From NCBI GenBank assembly GCA_035550595.1, contig DASZOV010000096.1, positions 83,914 to 147,913 of the forward strand: a stretch of DNA of 64,000 nt, given 5' to 3'. Below are positions 50,963-59,064 of this stretch, one piece after another. Under the pieces are notes generated by a model. It saw only the letters and a list, made by a program, of their open reading frames with translations. It did not search any database and was not told the DNA's origin. A program made the translations under genes and the position numbers. The DNA is from CALFMR01 sp035550595. GTDB taxonomy: Bacteria; Acidobacteriota; Vicinamibacteria; Vicinamibacterales; SCN-69-37. Numbering within the stretch: position 1 is the first letter of the stretch; every line of letters begins with the position of its first letter.

Positions 50963-51814
50963 ATGGTCAGCAAACCGTTCGTGATCGTCGCCGCCGCCGT
51001 GCTGTTGTGGTCGCTTCCCGCGGCGCTCGGCGCGCAGGGGATGGGCGAGGAGAGCGGCATGGACGCGACCGGCGCCGCAGCCGGCACGAAGCCCGCGATC
51101 CTCGACGGCGTGACGATCGAACAGAAGCTCGGCGCCCAGGTGCCGCTCGGCCTGCACTTCGTCGACGAAAACGGCCATGACGTGACGCTCCGCCAGTACT
51201 TCACGACGCGCCCGGTCATTCTCAACCTGCTGTACTACCGCTGCGGCATGCTCTGTCCTGAAGTGCTTCAGGGGCTGACGCGCTCGTTGAAGGACGTACG
51301 GTTCGACGTCGGCAAGGAGTTCGACGTCCTGACGGTGAGCTTCGATCCGCGCGACAAACCGGCCGACTCGGTGGAAAAAAAGAAGATGGTCCTCGCCGAT
51401 CTCGGGCAGCCGACGGCCGCCAGCGGCTGGCATTTCCTCACCGGCGACGAGCCCGCCATCCGCGCCCTGACCCAGTCGGTGGGCTTCTCGTACCGTTGGG
51501 ACGAGGCCACGCAGCAGTTCGTGCACGCGGCCGGCATCATGGTGCTCACGCCCGACGGGCGCGTCTCCAAATACTTCTACGGCATCGAGTTCAAGCCCAT
51601 CGACGTTCGCTTCGGCCTCGTGCAGGCCTCCGATCACCACATCGGCACGCTCGTCGACTCGGTGCTCCTGTTCTGCTGCCGCTACGACGCCACGGCGGGC
51701 AAGTACAACTGGCTCGTCGGTCGAGTGCTCGCCGTCGGCGGCGCGCTGACGCTCCTCGCCCTTGGCGCGTTGCTCTACAAATTGACACGGGAACAGCGAC
51801 CGAACGCGGCCTGA
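50963..51814 (+). CDS. SCO1/SenC-family protein
   Basis: A 283-residue thioredoxin-fold protein with a signal peptide (VIVAAAVLLWSLPAALGAQ) and a C-terminal membrane helix (VLAVGGALTLLALGALLYKL). The copper-binding motif CGMLCP (Cys 94 and 98) and a distant histidine (His 188 in FVHAAGIMVL) match SCO proteins, which deliver copper to the CuA site of cytochrome oxidase or act as thiol reductases. A C-terminal anchor is less usual than the N-terminal one. No oxidase genes are adjacent. Monocistronic by spacing. Confidence 0.9.
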   Translation: MVSKPFVIVAAAVLLWSLPAALGAQGMGEESGMDATGAAAGTKPAILDGVTIEQKLGAQVPLGLHFVDENGHDVTLRQYFTTRPVILNLLYYRCGMLCPEVLQGLTRSLKDVRFDVGKEFDVLTVSFDPRDKPADSVEKKKMVLADLGQPTAASGWHFLTGDEPAIRALTQSVGFSYRWDEATQQFVHAAGIMVLTPDGRVSKYFYGIEFKPIDVRFGLVQASDHHIGTLVDSVLLFCCRYDATAGKYNWLVGRVLAVGGALTLLALGALLYKLTREQRPNAA

Positions 51815-51905
51815 CCCAACCGGACCGGAGTATACTCTCGGCGCTCGATCGACGGCCCGCCTCCGAGCACCTCGCGGCCGTGAGCCTATCCGGGTGGATA
51901 CCTCT

Positions 51906-52562
51906 ATGAAAAAACTTGCTATTGGGTGCGGCGTCGTCGCGCTGGTCGTGATCGTCGTCGGCGGCGTCGGTTTCTACTACGTGGCGCACAAGGTCAGCTC
52001 GACGGTGAAGGGACTCGCGGCGCTCGGATCGATCCCCGACATCGAGGCGCAGGTGCAGGACAAGAGCCCGTACGACCCGCCGCCGTCGGGTGCGCTCACC
52101 CAGGAACAGCTCACGAAGTTCCTGGCCGTGCAGACCTCCGTCAAGCAGCAGCTCGGCGCGCGGTTCGATCAGTTGAACAGCAAGTACAAGTCGCTCTCCG
52201 ACAGCCTCGAGCACCGCGATGCGACGATCATCGACGCGCCGTCGCTCCTCAGCGCGTATCGCGATCTGGCCGCCACCTACGTCGACGCGAAGCACTGGCA
52301 GGTCGACGCGCTCAACGCGCAGCAACTCTCGCTCGCCCAGTACCGCTGGATCCGCGAGCGGGCGTATGCGGCGATCGGCGTGCCGATGACCGGATTCGAC
52401 ATCGCGCAGGCCGTCGAGGACGCGAAGGCCGGCCGCACGCCGGAAGTGCAGCAGTCGGACGCGACGAGCGACACGACAGGCCTCGAGGCGAACCAGAAGC
52501 TGGTCGAGCCGCACCGCCAGGAATTGCAGGACAACGTCTCGCTGGCCGCGTTCGGCCTCTGA
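51906..52562 (+). CDS. Single-helix membrane protein of unknown function
   Basis: A 218-residue protein. It opens with MKKLAIGCGVVALVVIVVGG, a single membrane helix with a possible lipobox-like Cys; the rest is hydrophilic and mainly helical (LTKFLAVQTSVKQQLGARF; LLSAYRDLAATYVDAKHWQ) and probably periplasmic. I do not recognise a named family. A TATACT box at 51831-51836 may be its -10 element. An in-frame GTG at 51894 is less likely than this ATG. It stands alone between the SCO gene and a small VCBS-repeat protein. Confidence 0.75.
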   Translation: MKKLAIGCGVVALVVIVVGGVGFYYVAHKVSSTVKGLAALGSIPDIEAQVQDKSPYDPPPSGALTQEQLTKFLAVQTSVKQQLGARFDQLNSKYKSLSDSLEHRDATIIDAPSLLSAYRDLAATYVDAKHWQVDALNAQQLSLAQYRWIRERAYAAIGVPMTGFDIAQAVEDAKAGRTPEVQQSDATSDTTGLEANQKLVEPHRQELQDNVSLAAFGL

Positions 52563-52623
52563 CGACGCAGCCCGGCCGCCGGCCCGGAAGGCGGTGGTTT
52601 ACAATGCCACCGTGGGGTATCGC

Positions 52624-53193
52624 GTGAGCGCCGTTCGCCGCGTGGTGTGGCTCACGTGGGCGTTGTTCTTCGTCGCCCGCGTCGCCGCGGCGACCCCGCG
52701 CGTCGTCGCGGACTTCGACGGCGACGGCCAGCACGATAGCGCGGTCGTCGACGCCGGCCGGTCGTCGCCCATTCTGCGCATCTGGCTGTCGGCCACGCGT
52801 GCCGTCGTGTTCCTCCGCAGCGCGACGCCGATCCAGAGCGTCGTCGCCGCCGATCTGAACGGCGACGGTCGCGACGAGCTCGTCGCCGTGGACGGCTCCA
52901 CGCGCCTGCGCGTGTGGACCGTCCATCGGACGCAGTTCGAGCGCGTCCGGCCGCATCCAGCGCCGCGCGAGGGACTCCTCCAGAAAGGCTATCCGAGCGT
53001 CGACGACGCGCCGGACTACGTGCCGCCGGTCGTCACGACCGGCACGCCGGGCGCCGTCGCGCTGATCGTCTCGCCGAGCCACGCGCCGCCTGCAGGCGGC
53101 GCCATCCGTTCCCACCACGATCACGGTAGCGCGCTTCGATCGCCCGCCCTCCTCGCGCCGTCCGCTCCACGCCCGCCTCCCGCTTCGCTCTAG
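52624..53193 (+). CDS. Secreted FG-GAP/VCBS-repeat protein
   Basis: A 189-residue protein read from a GTG at 52624 (longer frame possible to 52594). A signal peptide (VVWLTWALFFVARVAAA) is followed by two calcium-binding VCBS/FG-GAP signatures, DFDGDGQHDSAVVD and DLNGDGRDELVAVD, and a disordered Pro/His-rich tail. Longer relatives form beta-propellers; with only two repeats this may be a remnant or a small adaptor. A TACAAT box (52600-52605) is a possible -10. Confidence 0.65.
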   Translation: MSAVRRVVWLTWALFFVARVAAATPRVVADFDGDGQHDSAVVDAGRSSPILRIWLSATRAVVFLRSATPIQSVVAADLNGDGRDELVAVDGSTRLRVWTVHRTQFERVRPHPAPREGLLQKGYPSVDDAPDYVPPVVTTGTPGAVALIVSPSHAPPAGGAIRSHHDHGSALRSPALLAPSAPRPPPASL

Positions 53194-53313
53194 CTCGAAC
53201 ACGCGTCGTTTCGTGATCGGTGTCGCGCGGCCGTGACGCCTCGGTGCGTCCATACCGCACGCGCGCGATCGATTCCTCATGTCTGGTCGGCGCCTCGTGC
53301 GCCAGGGGACGCT

Positions 53314-54702
53314 ATGCGGATCGTGCTCGCGGATGTTCGTGGTGGAGAAGGGTTCGTCAGTAAAGATACGGTGGCCGGCGGCTTCGGATCGCGCCTTCGA
53401 CCGTTCTCGAAAGTCACCGGCGTCGTCGCCGCGCTGAAGCGGCGGTTTCACGACTTGCCGAGCGTGCACCTCGCCTATGCCGCGGCGCTCGCGCGGCGCG
53501 CCGGCCATACGGTCGTGGGGTCGCGAGGCGACGTCGTCGATGCCGACGTCGCGCTGGTGCTGTCGTCGATCGTCGATCATCGGCGCGAGACGGAGTGGGC
53601 GCGTGCCATGCGCGCCCGCGGCGCGCGCGTCGGATTTCTCGGTCTCGCCGCACAGACGCTGCCGCACCTGTTCGAGGCCGACGCGGACTTCATCATTGCC
53701 GGGGAGCCGGAATCCGCGTTGATGCGGATCGTCGCCGGTGACGTGCCGTCGGGCCGGACGGCCAGTCCGGAGATCGCGGATCTCGACGCGTTGCCGTTCC
53801 CCTGGTGGGATCCGCTCGTCCCGCCGCGCCGGCGTGTGCGTGTGCCGTTCGCGGGACGTCCGGTCGGTGGCGCCTTGCCGGTGCTGGCCTCGCGCAGTTG
53901 CCCCGAGTTCTGCACGTACTGTCCGCACCGCATCCAGTCGACCTATCGATCGCGCTCGGTAGCCAACATCCTCGACGAGCTGTCCGCCCTCCAGGACACG
54001 CGCGGCCCGCTGCACATCGTGTTTCGCGATCCGCTGTTCTCGCAGGATCGCGAGCGCGTGCTCGCGTTGTGCGACGGCCTGCGCAGCCGCAGTCTGACGC
54101 ACACGTTCGAGTGCGAGACGCGGCTCGATCGTCTCGATCCGGCGCTCTTGACCACCATGCACGCCGCCGGGCTCCGCGCGATGAGCTTCGGCGTCGAGGC
54201 CGCGGCCGCGACGACGCTCAAGAAGGTGGGAAGGCGTCCGATCCCCGAGGCGCAGCAGCGCGAGGTGCTCCGGCATTGCCGCCGGCTGGGCATCGTCACG
54301 GCCGCCTTCTACGTGCTCGGGTTCGGCGAGGACACGTGGGACTCGATCCTCGCCACGGTCGAGTACGCGATCGAGCTGGGATCGACCGTCGCGCAGTTCA
54401 AGATCCTCACGCCGTATCCCGGCACGCCGCTCTTCAAGCGGATGCAACCGACCATCACCGAGACCGACTGGGAACGCTTCGACGGCTTCACGCCGACCTT
54501 CACGCACCCGTCGTTGACGCACGACGAGCTGACGTTCCTGCTGGGGAGCGCCTACACGCAGTTCTACATGCGGCCGTCGTTCCTCGCGAACTACCTGCGC
54601 ATCGGGCCTTCGTTCGGTGGTCTCGTCGGGTCGCTCGACGCGAGCGTCAAGCGCCGGTATGCGCGCCACGCGGCGCTCGCGCGACCGTCGCGGCCATGTT
54701 GA
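53314..54702 (+). CDS. B12-binding-like radical SAM protein
   Basis: A 462-residue protein. The N-terminal about 165 residues have the shape of a cobalamin-binding Rossmann domain (HLAYAAALARRAGHTVVGSR; GFLGLAAQTLPHLFEADADF), without a clear DxHxxG motif. The radical SAM core begins with CPEFCTYC (Cys 196, 200, 203), followed by FRDPLFSQDRERVLALC, MSFGVEAAAATTLKKVGR and FKILTPYPGTPLFKRM, typical of the BchE/MiaB-like superfamily. The reaction cannot be read from sequence. An aminotransferase gene follows in 49 bp, so the two may work on a sugar or lipid. Confidence 0.88.
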   Translation: MRIVLADVRGGEGFVSKDTVAGGFGSRLRPFSKVTGVVAALKRRFHDLPSVHLAYAAALARRAGHTVVGSRGDVVDADVALVLSSIVDHRRETEWARAMRARGARVGFLGLAAQTLPHLFEADADFIIAGEPESALMRIVAGDVPSGRTASPEIADLDALPFPWWDPLVPPRRRVRVPFAGRPVGGALPVLASRSCPEFCTYCPHRIQSTYRSRSVANILDELSALQDTRGPLHIVFRDPLFSQDRERVLALCDGLRSRSLTHTFECETRLDRLDPALLTTMHAAGLRAMSFGVEAAAATTLKKVGRRPIPEAQQREVLRHCRRLGIVTAAFYVLGFGEDTWDSILATVEYAIELGSTVAQFKILTPYPGTPLFKRMQPTITETDWERFDGFTPTFTHPSLTHDELTFLLGSAYTQFYMRPSFLANYLRIGPSFGGLVGSLDASVKRRYARHAALARPSRPC

Positions 54703-54751
54703 CGCGCCGCGGGCCACGGGATCGCCGCACACCGACGAGGAGCACGACGCC

Positions 54752-56029
54752 ATGGCAGCGATAGGCAGATTTGGCACCCGAGTCGTTCCGGAGATGGGGT
54801 CGATCATCGCCGAGTGCCGCGCGCGCGGCCACCTCGTCGAGGGCCCCGACATCGAAGCCTTCGAGCAGGAATTCGCCGCGTTCCTGGGATCCGGACACGT
54901 GCGCACGTGTTCGACCGAATACGGCCGAATGGCGTTCTACTTCATCCTGCAGGCGCTGAACTTTCCGGCCGGCGCCGAGATCATCGTGCCCGCGTTGACG
55001 TTCTGGGTCATTCCCGAGATCGCGCGCGTCGCGGGCCTCACGCCGGTGTTCGCCGACGTCGATCCGGACACGTTCACGCTCGATCCGGCCGCCGTCGAGC
55101 GCGCGATCACGCCGAGGACACGCGCGGTGCTGCCGACGCATCTCTACGGCCTCTCGTGCGACATGGATCCGATCCTGGAGATCGCGCGGCGTCATGATCT
55201 CAAAGTGATCGAGGACTGCGCCCATTCGCTCGGCGCGACCTACAAGGGGCGGATGGTCGGCACGCTCGGCGATGCCGCGCTCTTCAGCTTCCAGGCGTTC
55301 AAGCCGCTGAACACCTACGGCGGCGGTCTGGCCTGGGTGCGAGACGCGGACGTGGCGCGCCGTGTGGCGCAGCAGGCCGACGGTGAGCCGTGGCCCGGCG
55401 TTCGCCGCGTCGAACACATCCTGTGGAGCGGCAAGTGGCAGCACACGTTCATCCGGCCGAAGGTCTTCACCTGGTCGCTCTTTCCGATCTGGTACGCGGC
55501 GTCGTGGGTCGGCGCGAAACCCGAAGCGCGGCTGTGGGAGAGCGTGCGGCCGCTCGACCCGTTGCCCGCGCAGTATCGCGGCCGGTTCACGAACGTGCAG
55601 GCGGCCATCGGCCGGGCGGGCTTGAGACATCTGCCCGAGTTCATCGACCGTACGCGACGACACGCCCGGATGCTGGATGACATCCTCGGTGCGGTGCCGG
55701 GCATCTCGATCCCGCACGCGCCGGCCGATCGCACGCACGTCTATTACCAGTACTGTGCGTACGTGCCGGACAGCGAGACCGTCGTCAAACGCTGCATCCG
55801 CCGCGGCATCGACGTCGCGCCGATGCACGTCGACGTCTGCACGCGCCTGCCTCTGTTCGGATGGAACGGTGTGCCCGCTCCTGGCGCCGACCGGGCAGCG
55901 ACGGCCGTGCAGGTGCCCGTGTACGAGTCGCTGTCGGATCAGGAGATCGAGCGGGCGGGGATGCTCGTCCGCGAGCAGGTGGAGAAGCTCGCCGGCGAGG
56001 CACACGGCGCTCGTGCGCGAGCGCACTGA
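54752..56029 (+). CDS. DegT/DnrJ/EryC1/StrS-family aminotransferase
   Basis: A 425-residue PLP enzyme of the sugar aminotransferase family. It has the cofactor loop CSTEYGRMAFYF, VIEDCAHSLGATYKGR for the PLP ring aspartate, and the Schiff-base lysine (Lys 184) in FSFQAFKPLNTYGGG. Members aminate nucleotide-sugar ketones for lipopolysaccharide or antibiotic sugars. GAGGAG precedes the ATG. It follows the radical SAM gene closely; no glycosyltransferase or nucleotide-sugar dehydratase is near, so the substrate is open. Confidence 0.9.
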   Translation: MAAIGRFGTRVVPEMGSIIAECRARGHLVEGPDIEAFEQEFAAFLGSGHVRTCSTEYGRMAFYFILQALNFPAGAEIIVPALTFWVIPEIARVAGLTPVFADVDPDTFTLDPAAVERAITPRTRAVLPTHLYGLSCDMDPILEIARRHDLKVIEDCAHSLGATYKGRMVGTLGDAALFSFQAFKPLNTYGGGLAWVRDADVARRVAQQADGEPWPGVRRVEHILWSGKWQHTFIRPKVFTWSLFPIWYAASWVGAKPEARLWESVRPLDPLPAQYRGRFTNVQAAIGRAGLRHLPEFIDRTRRHARMLDDILGAVPGISIPHAPADRTHVYYQYCAYVPDSETVVKRCIRRGIDVAPMHVDVCTRLPLFGWNGVPAPGADRAATAVQVPVYESLSDQEIERAGMLVREQVEKLAGEAHGARARAH

Positions 56030-56116
56030 ACGCGCGGCTGGTCACCGCGCTGACTCATCCGTGACCGATGCGTGCCGCAGCCGATCGCGGTGCGGTACAG
56101 TCGGTCTCCGCGAGGC

Positions 56117-56674
56117 ATGAGCGCAGTGAACGGACTCCTGCCGTATCTGGCGATTCTGGCGGCCGCGATCATCGAGGGCGAGGTGGCGTACCTCGCCGCG
56201 TGTGCGCTCGTCGCCGCCGGACGCCTTCAACCCGCCGGCGTCATCGTGGCCGGCGCGGTTGGCGCGGCGATTGGCGATCAGGCGTACTTCTATCTGTTCC
56301 GCTGGCAGCTCGCGAAGTGGCTGGCGCGGTTCCCGTCGCTCGAGCGCCGGGCCGCGCCGCTCGTGAACCTCGTGCGCCGGCGCGCGACGCTGATGGTCCT
56401 GCTCATCCGCTTCGCCCCGGGCCTGCGCATCGCGCTGGCGATCGCGTGCGCGTACGTCAAGGTGCCGCCGCTGAAGTTCTCGATCCTCAACAGCGCCGCC
56501 GCGTTCGTCTGGGCCATCGCGCTGCTCGCGATCGTCGGCTGGGCCGGTCCCGCCGCGCTGGAACACGTCGGATTGAGCGGCTGGAAAGGCGCCCTGGTCC
56601 TGGGCGTCGTCATCCTGATCCTCTTCAAAGTCTTGAGCTTCATCGAACGCCGATCGATGAGCGACCACCAATAG
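56117..56674 (+). CDS. DedA-family membrane protein
   Basis: A 185-residue inner-membrane protein with about five hydrophobic stretches. IIEGEVAYLAACALVAAGRL near the start (an acidic residue in the first helix), GAAIGDQAYFYLFRWQ and LLIRFAPGLRIALAIACAYVKV are typical of DedA/SNARE-associated proteins, which act as phospholipid scramblases or flippases. The ribosome site is weak. It follows the aminotransferase by 87 bp. Confidence 0.9.
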   Translation: MSAVNGLLPYLAILAAAIIEGEVAYLAACALVAAGRLQPAGVIVAGAVGAAIGDQAYFYLFRWQLAKWLARFPSLERRAAPLVNLVRRRATLMVLLIRFAPGLRIALAIACAYVKVPPLKFSILNSAAAFVWAIALLAIVGWAGPAALEHVGLSGWKGALVLGVVILILFKVLSFIERRSMSDHQ

Positions 56675-56696
56675 GGCGTTCGCTCTCGCACGTCCT

Positions 56697-59015
56697 TCAA
56701 TCTTCGATCACGACGACTTCGTGATCGGTCACCGCAGGCAACTCGACGCTCGCCCATCCATCGACCACGCGCACGGGCGGCGATGCGGGCGAGACGAGCA
56801 GACGAACGCGGCGGCCGCGCACGCCTTGCGGCAGACGGACGCGCACGCGAATGGGGCCGACCGGAATGAATTCCTCGACCGGTGCGCGCCACGTGCCCTC
56901 GTTCGTGAGGTTGATCACGTGAAGGATCACTCGCGCGTCCTGACGGTAGAGATGGCAGTCGACGAGCCCGGGGCCCTCGACGACGAGCGGGATGTCGTCA
57001 TGGGCGACCCATCGAATCGCGTTGACGAGGACGTGCTGTAAGTCGCTGAAGTTGTCGCGCGCGAACCGGGCGTCGATGTCGGCAGGGAAGTAGGCCACGC
57101 GTCCAGCGTTGGCCGGGTCGCGGACGACGAGACCGGGAACGTCGGTCTTGTCGTCGATCAGCCAGACCGACTCGGGCGGGAACGCGGGTCGCGGCGGCAC
57201 GAACGTCAGGAGGACGGTCGCATCCTGCGCGACGTCCATCGGCGCGAGCGTGCCGCCGAACGGCACGATGTCGGTGGCGTCGAACCCGGCGAGGATCGGA
57301 TGCCGATGTCCAACGGCCGGCGGTTCGCCGGCGACGTGCGGGCCGTCGACACCGGCCCGAAGTTCAGGTGAGAGCCGCAGGTACGTCTGCGCGCTCGCGG
57401 TCATCTGCCGGCGCCGTTCGTCTTCGACGCGAAGCGGGTGATCGGCGGGTAGGTGAACGCCGAAGAGGTCGCCGAGCGCGAACGTCGATCGAGCGTCGCC
57501 GAAGGCGTCGCACAGGCTCGTGGCGCCGGTCGCAACCAGGCCACCGCCGCGTGCGACGAACGCGCGGACGGCGGCGATGTGCTCGTCCGTCATGACGCCG
57601 AGATTCGGCAGGATGATCGCTCGCAGATCCTTCGATGCGTCGGCGAGGTCGTCGGCGTGCACGAGCACGTACGGGATCCGCGCGCGCGTCAGTGCCTCGG
57701 TCATACCGCGCGACGGAAGATCCACCAGCACACGCGCGTCATCGCGTCCGAAGAAATCCTGGTTGCGTTGTGAATAGACGACGCCGACCGTGGCGACAGG
57801 TATGCGGTCGAACAGTGCCGCCTCGTGCGCGCGATGCCACTGGCTGAAGGCGACGGGCGTCGGATACGCGCGCCGGTCTTCGTGATACGCGTTGACGTAA
57901 TGCCACCACGGCTGGATACCGCCGGCCGTGCCTTCGATGGCCCACAGACGCACTTCCGGTTCCGGTCGCGCGGCGAGTCTGAACGTCGCGCTACCGGTCT
58001 GATACAGCGCGTAGCTCTCCGGCGCGAGCACGTTCCATCCAGCGAGTCCGTGAACGAGCTTGCCGGTTTGACCGTTGGCTTGAAATCCCGTGGCGTCGGA
58101 ACGATGCTGGTTGTCGAGCAGAATGATTTCCGACCGCCGGGCGATCGCGCGGTAGTCGCGAAACGCACTGGACGCACCGGACAGGCTGCCGTTCATCATG
58201 CCGACCCAATGGCAATCCGATCCGCAGGCCTCGCGCGTTGTCTGGTTGAACAGATCCCAGATCGCGAGGCGGCACTCGTATCCCCATTCGATCCACGCGC
58301 GATACGTCGGGTCGTGCCAATCGTGACGTGGCGGCAGATTCAATCCGCGCGCGCTTCGGAACGCGCGCTTGCAGTTGTCGCAATAACAGATCGACGATCG
58401 CGAGAGGCCGCTCCAACTGTTGTCCGTGAAGCCCTCGGGCTGATAGCGGGTCGCGATCTCGCGAAGGATGGCGGGAATGTGCTCGCGATAGTACGGCCCG
58501 TTCAAGCACGGGACGTGCAGCGTGGCTTCGCGCGGATAGGTCGCGCCGTTCGCCGTTCTCGCGAACCAGTCCGGGTGCGCGTCGACGAGCGCATCGCTGC
58601 CGCCGTTGGAATCCATGCGCGCGAGGACCACGATCCCATCGGCGCGGGCGGCTTCGCGAATTTCACCGAAGAGATCCCGGCCGTCGAGGAACTCGGCCTG
58701 CCGATGGTACGGGATGCGCGTGGGGTAGTACGCGACGATGCCGCCCGCGTTCACGATGATGCCTTCGGTCGCGGTCCGACGCCACTCCTGGCGCCACCAG
58801 GCGATGTCGTATCGGCGCGGATCGATCTCGGCGATGTTCGTCTGCATCCAGCGGCGCGTCCCGCGGAACCACGGCTGCGCGCTCGCCTGTGTCGGCGCCT
58901 GAGCGTCTGCGGCAAACGCATCGGCCTCGGGGCGTCGTAGCCATGGCAGCGCGGCCAGCGCGGCCGTTGACTGGAGGAAGCGTCGTCGATCCGGCTGGTC
59001 TGGCGTCGTGGACAT
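56697..59015 (-). CDS. Tat-exported glycoside-hydrolase-like protein (GHL6/GH42-type), paralog 1
   Basis: A 772-residue protein with a Tat signal (PDRRRFLQSTAALAALPW). A TIM-barrel-like domain (about 55-400; EIDPRRYDIAWWRQEWRR; ICYCDNCKRAFRSARG with a CxxC) matches hypothetical glycosyl hydrolase family 6, and a second region (about 420-640; AIILPNLGVMTDEHIAAVRAF, ARGGGLVATG) matches the beta-galactosidase trimerisation domain of GH42. The C-terminus is a beta-rich domain. The same architecture is found in the divergent neighbour, with related sequence. Substrate unknown; catalytic acids were not assigned. Confidence 0.82.
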   Translation of the reverse strand: MSTTPDQPDRRRFLQSTAALAALPWLRRPEADAFAADAQAPTQASAQPWFRGTRRWMQTNIAEIDPRRYDIAWWRQEWRRTATEGIIVNAGGIVAYYPTRIPYHRQAEFLDGRDLFGEIREAARADGIVVLARMDSNGGSDALVDAHPDWFARTANGATYPREATLHVPCLNGPYYREHIPAILREIATRYQPEGFTDNSWSGLSRSSICYCDNCKRAFRSARGLNLPPRHDWHDPTYRAWIEWGYECRLAIWDLFNQTTREACGSDCHWVGMMNGSLSGASSAFRDYRAIARRSEIILLDNQHRSDATGFQANGQTGKLVHGLAGWNVLAPESYALYQTGSATFRLAARPEPEVRLWAIEGTAGGIQPWWHYVNAYHEDRRAYPTPVAFSQWHRAHEAALFDRIPVATVGVVYSQRNQDFFGRDDARVLVDLPSRGMTEALTRARIPYVLVHADDLADASKDLRAIILPNLGVMTDEHIAAVRAFVARGGGLVATGATSLCDAFGDARSTFALGDLFGVHLPADHPLRVEDERRRQMTASAQTYLRLSPELRAGVDGPHVAGEPPAVGHRHPILAGFDATDIVPFGGTLAPMDVAQDATVLLTFVPPRPAFPPESVWLIDDKTDVPGLVVRDPANAGRVAYFPADIDARFARDNFSDLQHVLVNAIRWVAHDDIPLVVEGPGLVDCHLYRQDARVILHVINLTNEGTWRAPVEEFIPVGPIRVRVRLPQGVRGRRVRLLVSPASPPVRVVDGWASVELPAVTDHEVVVIED

Positions 59016-59064
59016 GGGCGCATGATAATGCCGCGCATCCGATCGGGATGAAGGGAGTCTTCTC

